10,046 nucleotides of DNA from Candidatus Altimarinota bacterium (GCA_027028725.1 JALVIB010000050.1:1-10046), one strand, 5' to 3'; positions 4,588 to 9,109 are shown, counted from the first letter of the stretch. Numbers and translations are program-made. The notes: generated by a model not told the origin, from the sequence alone.

Positions 4588-5493
4588 TTACAGAAAAGTT
4601 AGAACTATTCCCAAAATCGCGCAATAAGGCGCAAACCAAATCCAGTTTTTTTCAACCAGTTTAGTCATCAATTTGATTGAAACTAGCGAAACAATAATAC
4701 TGGCGAAAAATCCCGCGAAATTTTCCACAGAGATGACTAAACCACTGCCTGCGTCGTGCATTGCCATTAGCATTGCGCCTAAAATCGTAGGAATGGCTAG
4801 AAAAAACGAAATTTTAAGGGCTTCCTGGCGCTTGATGCCGATTAGGATTAGAAAAGCAACGGTTATTCCCGAGCGGGAAATTCCAGGGAGGACGGCGATT
4901 GATTGGATAATTCCGAGTAAGGCGGCGGTTTGCCAGGTGAAAAACCCCCTAGCCCCCTTGTCAGGGGGAATAGAGATTTTTTTCTGTTCTGCTTTTTGCA
5001 AGAGGGACTTTTTGTTATCAACCCCCTTCAACTTCCCCTTGTCAGGGGGAGAGACAAAGGAAATCCCGCTGTGCCCCGCAAGGCGGTGGCGAAATTTTTC
5101 GGCAATCAGGATTATTCCGGCGGTGATAATTAGAGTTATCCCAACCAATTGAAAAGTCATTTCAGGATTCCAGATTTTTCGCAATAAGATTGCTCCGGGA
5201 GCGGTGAGGATTGTAGCGAGAATAAGTTTTCCGACGAACCCCCTAGCCCCCTTATCAGGGGGAAAAGTTTGAGTTTTTTCAGTGAAAAATTTTATCGCGA
5301 GATCTTTTATCTCGATCCAGTAATAAATAAGAATGGCGATTAAGCTTCCGAAATGAAGGAGGATTTCTAGATTCAAATTTTCAGTTAATCCGAGCCATTT
5401 TTCCGCGAGGAAAAGGTGTCCACTCGAGGAAATTGGTAAAAATTCAGTCAATCCTTGCAGAATTCCGAGAGCGAGCGCTTGTAGGATGTTCAT
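4588..5493 (-). CDS. uppP: Undecaprenyl-diphosphatase, UppP/BacA family, with repeat insertions
   Basis: This integral membrane enzyme dephosphorylates undecaprenyl diphosphate to recycle the lipid carrier for peptidoglycan, and overexpression gives bacitracin resistance. Signature motifs are QGLTEFLPISSSGHL (13-27), LLHFGS (45-50) and LPGISRSG (202-209, with Arg207); several hydrophobic spans follow one another from residue 44 to the end. At 301 residues it exceeds the usual 265-275. The excess maps to three in-frame REP-like insertions, read as PPDKGARGF (78-86), SPPDKGKLKGV (148-158) and PPDKGARGF again (176-184), all in loops between membrane spans. A CGCG-motif copy gives NFAGF (258-262). 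Both catalytic motifs are intact, so it is probably functional. No ribosome binding site and no convincing promoter were seen upstream, where a pair of hairpin repeats lies. Confidence 0.93.
   Translation of the reverse strand: MNILQALALGILQGLTEFLPISSSGHLFLAEKWLGLTENLNLEILLHFGSLIAILIYYWIEIKDLAIKFFTEKTQTFPPDKGARGFVGKLILATILTAPGAILLRKIWNPEMTFQLVGITLIITAGIILIAEKFRHRLAGHSGISFVSPPDKGKLKGVDNKKSLLQKAEQKKISIPPDKGARGFFTWQTAALLGIIQSIAVLPGISRSGITVAFLILIGIKRQEALKISFFLAIPTILGAMLMAMHDAGSGLVISVENFAGFFASIIVSLVSIKLMTKLVEKNWIWFAPYCAILGIVLTFL
4708..4723 (+). repeat. CGCG-motif copy inside uppP, perfect
   Basis: AAATCCCGCGAAATTT, all 16 positions. On the gene strand it reads AAT-TTC-GCG-GGA-TTT (NFAGF), within the C-terminal membrane region. 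Confidence 0.85.
4943..4970. repeat. REP-like hairpin element in uppP (copy 1)
   Basis: AACCCCCTAG precedes the stem CCCCCT (4953-4958) and AGGGGG (4963-4968) with loop TGTC. It encodes PPDKGARGF on the gene strand, at the third insertion of the protein. Confidence 0.8.
5021..5052. repeat. REP-like hairpin element in uppP (copy 2)
   Basis: ACCCCCTTCAACTT precedes CCCCT-TGTC-AGGGG. It encodes SPPDKGKLKGV, a diverged copy of the same unit. Confidence 0.75.
5237..5262. repeat. REP-like hairpin element in uppP (copy 3)
   Basis: AACCCCCTAGCCCCCTTATC followed by AGGGGGAA, nearly identical to copy 1 with one loop change. It encodes PPDKGARGF at the first insertion. Confidence 0.8.
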
Positions 5494-5507
5494 TTTGTTC
5501 TTTATTA

Positions 5508-5582
5508 TTCCCCCTTGAGAAAGGGGGACTGAGGGGGATTTTATAATAAATCACCCTAGCCCTCTTTCAAAAAAGAGGGAGC
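5508..5582. repeat. Inverted pair of REP-like hairpin elements upstream of uppP
   Basis: Two hairpins face each other. The first stem is CCCCCTT (5510-5516)/AAGGGGG (5521-5527), followed by the foot ACTGAGGGGGATTT. The second has the foot AAATCACCCTAG and then the stem CCCTCTTT (5560-5567)/AAAGAGGG (5572-5579). The feet meet around an AT-rich centre, the head-to-head layout of REP doublets. The rest of the 201-base gap 5494-5694 holds one CGCG-motif copy and one promoter. Confidence 0.75.
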
Positions 5583-5598
5583 AATAGGAATTTTAGTA

Positions 5599-5614
5599 AA
5601 ATTTCGCGGGATTT
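5599..5614 (-). repeat. CGCG-motif copy, intergenic, perfect
   Basis: AAATTTCGCGGGATTT, all 16 positions, 22 bases upstream of the next -35 box. Confidence 0.85.
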
Positions 5615-5636
5615 TTGAAAAAAGTTGTGTTTTAGC

Positions 5637-5665
5637 TTGAGTTTTTTGATTTTTTGTTGTATAAT
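5637..5665 (+). promoter_or_regulatory. Promoter of the 5695-5967 gene
   Basis: TTGAGT (5637-5642), a 17-base spacer and a perfect TATAAT (5660-5665). The start site would be near 5672. Confidence 0.7.
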
Positions 5666-5694
5666 TTGCGGATTTATTGATTTTTATTAAAAAA

Positions 5695-5967
5695 ATGAAA
5701 AAGAAAGAGATTCGTTTTATTCCATTTAATGATAAAGATTTACCTGAGAATATTAGGTGGAAAAAGGAGATTGTTGCTGGAGAAGATGGATATTTAGTTG
5801 AGACAGGTAGGAAATACCCTGTTTATGCATCAGAACATGTTTTGCAAGTAATTGATGATGAAAACATAATACCAGAGGTCCAATACCATGGAGTAACAGA
5901 TTTTGCGCTTCATAATTCTTATCAAGAAATAGCTAGACGTGTTTTAGAGGAAGGTAATAATGATTAA
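5695..5967 (+). CDS. Hypothetical protein, 90 aa
   Basis: No family recognised. The frame extends back to a TTG at 5677, but ATG 5695 (MKKKEIRFIPFNDKDLPENI) is the likelier start, giving a leader of about 23 bases without a Shine-Dalgarno sequence. Lysine-rich start, then mixed strand and helix (GYLVETGRKYPVYASEHVLQVIDD), an acidic C-terminus, no signal peptide or membrane span. The gene has its own strong promoter and a terminator, so it is a single-gene transcript. Size and setting among toxin-antitoxin modules would suit a solitary antitoxin or an accessory protein, but no motif supports this. Confidence 0.75.
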   Translation: MKKKEIRFIPFNDKDLPENIRWKKEIVAGEDGYLVETGRKYPVYASEHVLQVIDDENIIPEVQYHGVTDFALHNSYQEIARRVLEEGNND

Positions 5968-5983
5968 AAATCCCGCGAAATTA
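5968..5983 (+). repeat. CGCG-motif copy, intergenic
   Basis: AAATCCCGCGAAATTA starts directly after the stop codon. Its identity with the copy at 6550-6565 continues for 22 bases in all, through ATGAAAA. Confidence 0.85.
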
Positions 5984-5985
5984 TG

Positions 5986-6017
5986 AAAAAACAGGTTTGT
6001 CGCCTGTTTTTTGTTTT
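5986..6017 (+). terminator. Rho-independent terminator
   Basis: A 10-bp stem, AAAAAACAGG (5986-5995) and CCTGTTTTTT (6003-6012), a 7-base loop TTTGTCG and a T-rich tail, 18 bases after the stop of the 90-aa gene. The A/T symmetry would also let it work from the other strand. Confidence 0.75.
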
Positions 6018-6126
6018 GTCATTTCGACTGGATGTTGGAATTTTAGTTAGTATAGAATGGAGAAATCTTTTCTTGAGATCTCTCCGCTTCTCATTTTTCA
6101 ATCAAAAGTCAATCGGTCGAGATGAC
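6018..6126. repeat. 109-bp palindromic dispersed-type repeat
   Basis: The ends are inverted copies, GTCATTTCGACTG (6018-6030) and CGGTCGAGATGAC (6114-6126), matching at 11 of 13 positions. An internal inverted repeat is AGAAATCT (6061-6068)/AGATCTCT (6076-6083), with the words GAGATCTCTCCGCTTC. From memory, this is the style of the GTCATTTCGAC...GTCGAGATGAC repeats found in intergenic regions of many bacteria. It ends 13 bases before the hicB-2 -35 box. No coding potential is evident. Confidence 0.7.
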
Positions 6127-6139
6127 AGCAAGTGATTTT

Positions 6140-6168
6140 TTGACTTTTTGTGGTTTTCTGTATAGAAT
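6140..6168 (+). promoter_or_regulatory. Promoter of hicBA-2, probably leaderless
   Basis: TTGACT (6140-6145), a 17-base spacer and TAGAAT (6163-6168). ATG 6176 follows after exactly 7 bases, so the message should start at the start codon. Confidence 0.7.
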
Positions 6169-6175
6169 TCAAACG

Positions 6176-6358
6176 ATGATAAATTTTACTTTTTGGCGAG
6201 ACGGAGAGTATTTTGTGGGGTTTCTCACAGATTTTCCAGAATATCAAACACAAGGATTAACAATGGCTGAATTACAAGAAAATTTAAGAGATATTTATAA
6301 AGAAGTTCAAGGGAATAAAGTGCCGTTTATTCGTAGAACTATGTCCTTATCTATTTAA
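6176..6358 (+). CDS. hicB: HicB-family antitoxin (pair 2)
   Basis: A 60-residue HicB of the short type. The sequence MINFTFWRDGEYFVGFLTDFPEYQTQGLT, then the helix MAELQENLRDIYKEV and KVPFIRR, follow the family closely (relatives read FWQDGEYFLGYLNDFPDYLTQG from memory). The frame is open from ATG 6122, but that codon lies in the upstream palindromic repeat and before the promoter, so 6176 is the start. It should neutralise the HicA encoded at 6565. The last codons (TMSLSI) and the stop abut the left end of a MITE-like element: the final two bases of TAA belong to its inverted repeat, so the original C-terminus may have been altered by the insertion. Confidence 0.85.
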   Translation: MINFTFWRDGEYFVGFLTDFPEYQTQGLTMAELQENLRDIYKEVQGNKVPFIRRTMSLSI

Positions 6359-6548
6359 GGAAACTCTGATAAATAAAAATTCCACGCGACAAAGGAATTA
6401 GGCAGGCGCAAAAATAAAATTCATCTTTTTGGCTAATTTTCCCTCGAAATAGCGATTTCCGTAGCCTGCTACGAAAATCAATTTCTCGAAAAAATTATCT
6501 CAAAAATCTTAAAATTTTCTGTTTTGCGTTATTTATCAGAGTTTCCTT
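6357..6548. mobile_element. 192-bp MITE-like element between hicB-2 and hicA-2
   Basis: Perfect 20-bp terminal inverted repeats, AAGGAAACTCTGATAAATAA (6357-6376) and its exact complement at 6529-6548. The interior is noncoding with a long imperfect hairpin at 6434-6497, centred on CGTAG-CCTG-CTACG. These are the traits of a miniature inverted-repeat transposable element moved in trans by a transposase. No clear target-site duplication was found: flanks are CTATTT on the left and GAAATC on the right, or TTAA/TTGA if the ends are trimmed by two bases. Confidence 0.8.
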
Positions 6549-6549
6549 G

Positions 6550-6565
6550 AAATCCCGCGAAATTA
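6550..6565 (+). repeat. CGCG-motif copy just before hicA-2
   Basis: AAATCCCGCGAAATTA; its last base is the A of the hicA ATG. The motif occupies the place where a ribosome binding site would be expected. Confidence 0.85.
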
Positions 6566-6738
6566 TGAAAAGACGGGATTTAATTAAAGCAATAGAGAAA
6601 GCAGGTGCTGTTCTTGTTCGTAATGGTGCAAAACACGATTGGTATACAAATTATGAGAAAAATTATTCTCAGCCAATTCCGCGACATAATGAAATAAACG
6701 AATATTTGGCAAAAAGAATCATAAAAAAATTATCGTAA
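6565..6738 (+). CDS. hicA: HicA-family mRNA interferase toxin (pair 2)
   Basis: A 57-residue HicA. MKRRDLIKAIEKAGAVLVRNG, the catalytic-histidine segment AKHDWY with His24 and the C-terminal PIPRHNEINEYLAKRIIKKL match the compact HicA form along its whole length. The frame is open from TTG 6547, but ATG 6565 begins exactly where relatives do. It lies 206 bases from its antitoxin because the MITE-like element and a CGCG-motif copy intervene; HicAB genes normally overlap or nearly touch. Unless the element carries a promoter or transcription reads through, toxin supply may have dropped relative to antitoxin. Confidence 0.9.
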   Translation: MKRRDLIKAIEKAGAVLVRNGAKHDWYTNYEKNYSQPIPRHNEINEYLAKRIIKKLS

Positions 6739-6742
6739 ATAA

Positions 6743-6758
6743 AAATTTCGCGGGATTT
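6743..6758 (-). repeat. CGCG-motif copy, intergenic, perfect
   Basis: AAATTTCGCGGGATTT, all 16 positions, 4 bases after the hicA-2 stop and 2 bases before a REP-like element. Confidence 0.85.
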
Positions 6759-6760
6759 TT

Positions 6761-6798
6761 TCACCTCACCCTCCGCCCTCTCCTAGAAGGAGAGGGGA
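6761..6798. repeat. REP-like hairpin element after hicA-2
   Basis: Foot TCACCTCACCCTCCG, then a perfect 9-bp stem CCCTCTCCT (6776-6784)/AGGAGAGGG (6788-6796) with loop AGA. It has no T tract directly after, so it is not a standard terminator. Confidence 0.8.
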
Positions 6799-6831
6799 CT
6801 ATTGGGTTTTCTAAAAATCTCATCAAAACTA

Positions 6832-6859
6832 TTGACATCAAAAATAATGTTTCTAAAAT
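6832..6859 (+). promoter_or_regulatory. Promoter of the V-type ATPase B gene
   Basis: A perfect TTGACA (6832-6837), a 16-base spacer and TAAAAT (6854-6859). The start site would be near 6866, with a leader of about 24 bases lacking a Shine-Dalgarno sequence. A partial motif, TTTCGCGGAAAATT, overlaps the start site. Confidence 0.65.
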
Positions 6860-6889
6860 TTCGCGGAAAATTAATCTATATCTTTTCAA

Positions 6890-8266
6890 ATGCAAAAAAT
6901 ATATCAAGATGTCAGCTCAATTGCCGGTCCGATTTTAGTTGTGGACGGGGTTGAAGGAGTTAAATACGAAGAACTCGTAGAAGTTAAATTGTCAGACGGG
7001 ACTGTCCGAATGGGTAAAGTTCTGGAGGCTGATGGAGACCGCGCCATGGTTCAGATGTTTGAATCGACACAAGGTCTTTCTACAACCGGTCTGAAAGCGA
7101 AATTTACTGGGAAAGTTGCTCAATTGGGAGTTTCGCCAGATATGTTGGGGCGAGTGTTTAACGGAGCAGGAAAACCTCTTGATGGTGGAGCAGAAGTTAT
7201 TCCGGAAAAGATTGTGGATATTTCAGGAATGGCAATTAATCCTTATTCGCGAAAATTTCCATCTGACTTTATTCAGACAGGGATTTCGTCACTTGATGTG
7301 ATGAACACTTTGGTGCGTGGTCAGAAACTACCAATTTTCTCTGGATCTGGTTTGCCACATGCTGAACTAGCGACACAAATTGCGCGACAAGCAAAAGTGA
7401 ACGACGGATCAGATTTCGCGGTGGTTTTTGGAGCAATGGGAGTAACTTTTGAAGAAGGAATGTTCTTCCAAAAAGAATTTGAGCGAACAGGAGCGATTGA
7501 AAACGCGACACTATTTATTAATACCGCAGCCGATCCAGTGGTGGAACGAATTGCTGTGCCACGAATGGCGCTTTCTTATGCGGAATATTTGGCGTTTGAA
7601 AAAGATATGCATGTGTTGGTGATTTTGACAGATATGACAAACTACGCGGAAGCGTTGCGAGAAGTTTCAGCAGCGCGTAAAGAAGTTCCGGGGCGACGAG
7701 GTTATCCTGGTTACTTGTATACTGACCTTTCGACAATTTACGAACGAGCTGGTCAGTTGAAAGGTTCAAAAGGGTCTTTGACTCAAATTCCGATTCTTTC
7801 CATGCCAGAAGACGATATTACTCACCCAATTCCAGATTTGACTGGATATATTACAGAGGGGCAATTCGTGCTTGATCGTGGGCTTTACCAAAACAAAATC
7901 TTGCCTCCGGTGGATGTATTGAAATCACTTTCTCGTCTAGCCGGTGCCGGAATGGGAGAAGGAAAAACCCGCGAAGATCACTCCAAAGTTAAAGATCAAC
8001 TTTTCGCGTGTTATGCGCGTGGTAAAGATGTTCGTGAGTTGGCAGTGGTATTGGGAGAAAGTTCTCTTTCAGATATTGATAAAACTTACCTAAAATTCGC
8101 GGACGAATACGAAAAACAATTTATTGGGCAAGGTTTCCACGAAGAACGAACAATTATTGAATCACTAGAACTAGGTTGGGAACTATTGCGACAATTCCCA
8201 ATTACTGAATTGAAACGAATTAACCAAAAAACTTTGGATAAATATCATCCGGATTTACGGAAATAA
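6890..8266 (+). CDS. atpB: V/A-type ATP synthase subunit B (non-catalytic)
   Basis: At 458 residues this is full length. Subunit B alternates with catalytic A in the A3B3 head of the rotary V/A-ATPase. Landmarks are GRVFNGAGKPLDGG (87-100), INPYSRKFPSDFIQTGISSLD (116-136), the degenerate P-loop SGSGLPHAE (151-159) in place of a Walker A GKT, ADPVVERIAVPRMALSYAEYLA (214-235), TDMTNYAEALREVSAARKEVPGRRGYPGY (247-275) and the LPPVDVLKSLSRL...GEGKTREDH region (338-364). The symbol follows A/V-type usage (ntpB/atpB) and is not the F-type a subunit. Unusually, no A, D or other ATPase gene adjoins it: a toxin gene precedes it, and a hairpin terminator and the phd-mazF pair follow. It holds no good CGCG-motif copy, only near-misses such as ACCCGCGAAG at 7968-7977. 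Confidence 0.96.
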   Translation: MQKIYQDVSSIAGPILVVDGVEGVKYEELVEVKLSDGTVRMGKVLEADGDRAMVQMFESTQGLSTTGLKAKFTGKVAQLGVSPDMLGRVFNGAGKPLDGGAEVIPEKIVDISGMAINPYSRKFPSDFIQTGISSLDVMNTLVRGQKLPIFSGSGLPHAELATQIARQAKVNDGSDFAVVFGAMGVTFEEGMFFQKEFERTGAIENATLFINTAADPVVERIAVPRMALSYAEYLAFEKDMHVLVILTDMTNYAEALREVSAARKEVPGRRGYPGYLYTDLSTIYERAGQLKGSKGSLTQIPILSMPEDDITHPIPDLTGYITEGQFVLDRGLYQNKILPPVDVLKSLSRLAGAGMGEGKTREDHSKVKDQLFACYARGKDVRELAVVLGESSLSDIDKTYLKFADEYEKQFIGQGFHEERTIIESLELGWELLRQFPITELKRINQKTLDKYHPDLRK

Positions 8267-8267
8267 T

Positions 8268-8297
8268 CAACCCCTAAATCCCCTTGTCAGGGGACTT
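8268..8297. repeat. REP-like hairpin element after atpB
   Basis: Foot CAACCCCTAAAT, then CCCCT (8280-8284)/AGGGG (8289-8293) with loop TGTC, the same loop as in two of the uppP copies. It starts 2 bases after the atpB stop. Confidence 0.75.
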
Positions 8298-8306
8298 AAA
8301 AGGTGA

Positions 8307-8322
8307 AAATCCCGCGAAATTT
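8307..8322 (+). repeat. CGCG-motif copy, intergenic, perfect
   Basis: AAATCCCGCGAAATTT, all 16 positions, between the REP-like element and the atpB terminator. Confidence 0.85.
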
Positions 8323-8338
8323 TCAGAAAAATAATTAC

Positions 8339-8367
8339 AAAAAACGCCCGAAAGGGCGTTTTTTTTT
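8339..8367 (+). terminator. Rho-independent terminator of atpB
   Basis: The stem AACGCCC (8343-8349)/GGGCGTT (8354-8360) is closed by a GAAA tetraloop and followed by an unbroken T tract from 8359 to 8367. An A run precedes the stem. It is the clearest terminator of the window, 75 bases after the atpB stop. Confidence 0.92.
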
Positions 8368-8370
8368 AAT

Positions 8371-8471
8371 CAAACACCCCCTCGCCCCCTCTTCATCTGA
8401 AGAGGGGGGAATAAAAAGGAATTCAAATTTCTCTCCTCTTTAGACAAAGAGGAGAATTAAAGAGGTGTTTG
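8371..8471. repeat. 101-bp inverted pair of REP-like hairpins (REPIN-like)
   Basis: The outer ends are CAAACACC (8371-8378) and its complement GGTGTTTG (8464-8471). Inside are two perfect 10-bp hairpins: CCCCCTCTTC (8385-8394)/GAAGAGGGGG (8399-8408) with loop ATCT, and TCTCCTCTTT (8432-8441)/AAAGAGGAGA (8446-8455) with loop AGAC. The two units point in opposite directions around an AT-rich centre. This is the best-preserved composite of the family here. Confidence 0.8.
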
Positions 8472-8472
8472 A

Positions 8473-8488
8473 ATTTTTCGCGGGATTT
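8473..8488 (-). repeat. CGCG-motif copy upstream of phd
   Basis: ATTTTTCGCGGGATTT starts 2 bases after the REPIN-like pair and ends 1 base before the phd -35 box. Confidence 0.8.
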
Positions 8489-8489
8489 T

Positions 8490-8518
8490 TTGACAATGAG
8501 ATGATATTAAGATAACAT
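8490..8518 (+). promoter_or_regulatory. Promoter of phd-mazF
   Basis: A perfect TTGACA (8490-8495), a 17-base spacer and TAACAT (8513-8518). The start site would be near 8525, inside the tandem repeat below. Confidence 0.65.
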
Positions 8519-8536
8519 TGAGATGATTTTAAAATA
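8493..8536 (+). promoter_or_regulatory. 22-bp tandem direct repeat, operator candidate of phd-mazF
   Basis: Two adjoining 22-base units (8493-8514 and 8515-8536) agree at 19 positions and share ACA.TGAGATGAT.TTAA. Period 22 is two helical turns. The array covers the promoter spacer, the -10 box and the transcription start, ending 4 bases before ATG. Binding of the antitoxin or toxin-antitoxin complex here is inference from the autoregulation typical of such operons. Confidence 0.6.
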
Positions 8537-8540
8537 AAAA

Positions 8541-8783
8541 ATGATTACAGTTTCAACCAAAGATTTTCGTCAGAATTTACAGCTAATTCTAGATAAGATT
8601 GCTTCAGGAGAAGAAATTTTGTGGATTCATCGGAGTTTGCCAGTAGCGGAAATTAAAAAACCGCGAAATTTTAAAACTTTTGCTGAAGCTACGGCAAAGG
8701 ATATTGAAGTAGCAAATGTTCAAGATACTTCACAGGACTTTCTTTCTCAAGAAGAACTAGATTATTACTTGTCATTACAATGA
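8541..8783 (+). CDS. phd: Phd/YefM-type antitoxin
   Basis: An 80-residue protein. The N-terminal MITVSTKDFRQNLQLILDKIASGEEILWIHRSLPVAEI is the Phd/YefM dimerisation and DNA-binding fold (usually VSATELRNNLSEYLDRV..GE.I.I.R.G.PVA.L). The C-terminal half (DTSQDFLSQEELDYYLSLQ) is the acidic toxin-binding arm. It should neutralise the MazF-like toxin, whose ATG overlaps the phd stop by two bases (ATGA). A Phd-type antitoxin with a MazF-type toxin is a mixed pairing but is known in toxin-antitoxin shuffling. The last base of -10 lies 22 bases upstream; there is no ribosome binding site. A CGCG-motif copy gives KKPRNF at about 39-44, the linker between the two parts. Confidence 0.85.
   Translation: MITVSTKDFRQNLQLILDKIASGEEILWIHRSLPVAEIKKPRNFKTFAEATAKDIEVANVQDTSQDFLSQEELDYYLSLQ
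8656..8671 (+). repeat. CGCG-motif copy inside phd, one core mismatch
   Basis: AAAAACCGCGAAATTT has A for C at one core position and is otherwise close to consensus. It is read as CCG-CGA-AAT-TTT (PRNF). Confidence 0.6.
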
Positions 8784-9109
8784 AAAAAGGAGAAATTTGG
8801 CTAGTTAATTTTGATCCAGCGATTGGATCAGAATATAAAAAAGTTAGACCAGCTCTTGTCATTCAATCGGATAAAATAAAATCTCCCTTATTAACGGTTA
8901 TTCCGCTTTCTTCACAATTAAAATCCCGCGAAAAAAATGATATTTTGGTTTTGAAAGACTCTAAAAACCGACTTTTTGCGGATTCCGTCTTGAAAGTTCA
9001 GCAAATTTCGTCTTTTGATAGAAAACGGTTTATTCACTTTGTGGGAACTATTTCCAAAGAATGTTTAGCGGATTTGCAAAGTTATCTAAAAAAACATTTT
9101 GAATTATAA
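8780..9109 (+). CDS. mazF: MazF/PemK-family endoribonuclease toxin
   Basis: A 109-residue protein of typical MazF length. The N-terminal signature GEIWLVNFDPAIGSEYKKVRPALVIQ (4-29) includes Arg23 at the catalytic arginine position. VIPLSS (40-45) places a serine where family members have a catalytic Thr/Ser, and DSVLKVQQISSFDRKRF (about 68-84) is the conserved dimer-interface segment. The toxin cleaves RNA at short sequence-specific sites and is held inactive by the antitoxin encoded upstream. Translation is coupled by the ATGA overlap. A CGCG-motif copy is translated as KSREK (48-52), in the loop after VIPLSS that helps set RNA specificity in relatives, so the repeat may have altered that loop. 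A second perfect motif copy starts at the last base of the stop codon. Confidence 0.93.
   Translation: MKKGEIWLVNFDPAIGSEYKKVRPALVIQSDKIKSPLLTVIPLSSQLKSREKNDILVLKDSKNRLFADSVLKVQQISSFDRKRFIHFVGTISKECLADLQSYLKKHFEL
8921..8936 (+). repeat. CGCG-motif copy inside mazF
   Basis: AAATCCCGCGAAAAAA, read as AAA-TCC-CGC-GAA-AAA (KSREK). Confidence 0.85.

Noticed and set aside
4673..5152. Plus-strand open frames opposite uppP (4673-5152, 4930-5133)
   Set aside because: They are antisense shadows of a conserved membrane enzyme and look proline/arginine-rich because they translate the repeats.
5983..6132. Small open frame of 49 codons starting ATGAAAAAACAG
   Set aside because: It runs through the terminator hairpin and the 109-bp palindromic repeat, resembles no protein, and shares its start only because of the repeated motif extension.
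6122..6175. Upstream start for hicB-2 at ATG 6122
   Set aside because: The codon belongs to the end of the palindromic repeat and precedes the promoter; the family N-terminus begins at 6176.
6761..6798. REP-like hairpin after hicA-2 as its terminator
   Set aside because: The stem is strong but no T tract follows, and the same unit occurs inside coding sequence elsewhere in the window.
591..8783. UGA recoded as glycine (as in Gracilibacteria/Absconditabacteria)
   Set aside because: Conserved genes use GGN for glycine and have no internal TGA, and TGA sits at the expected ends of hicA-1 and phd.
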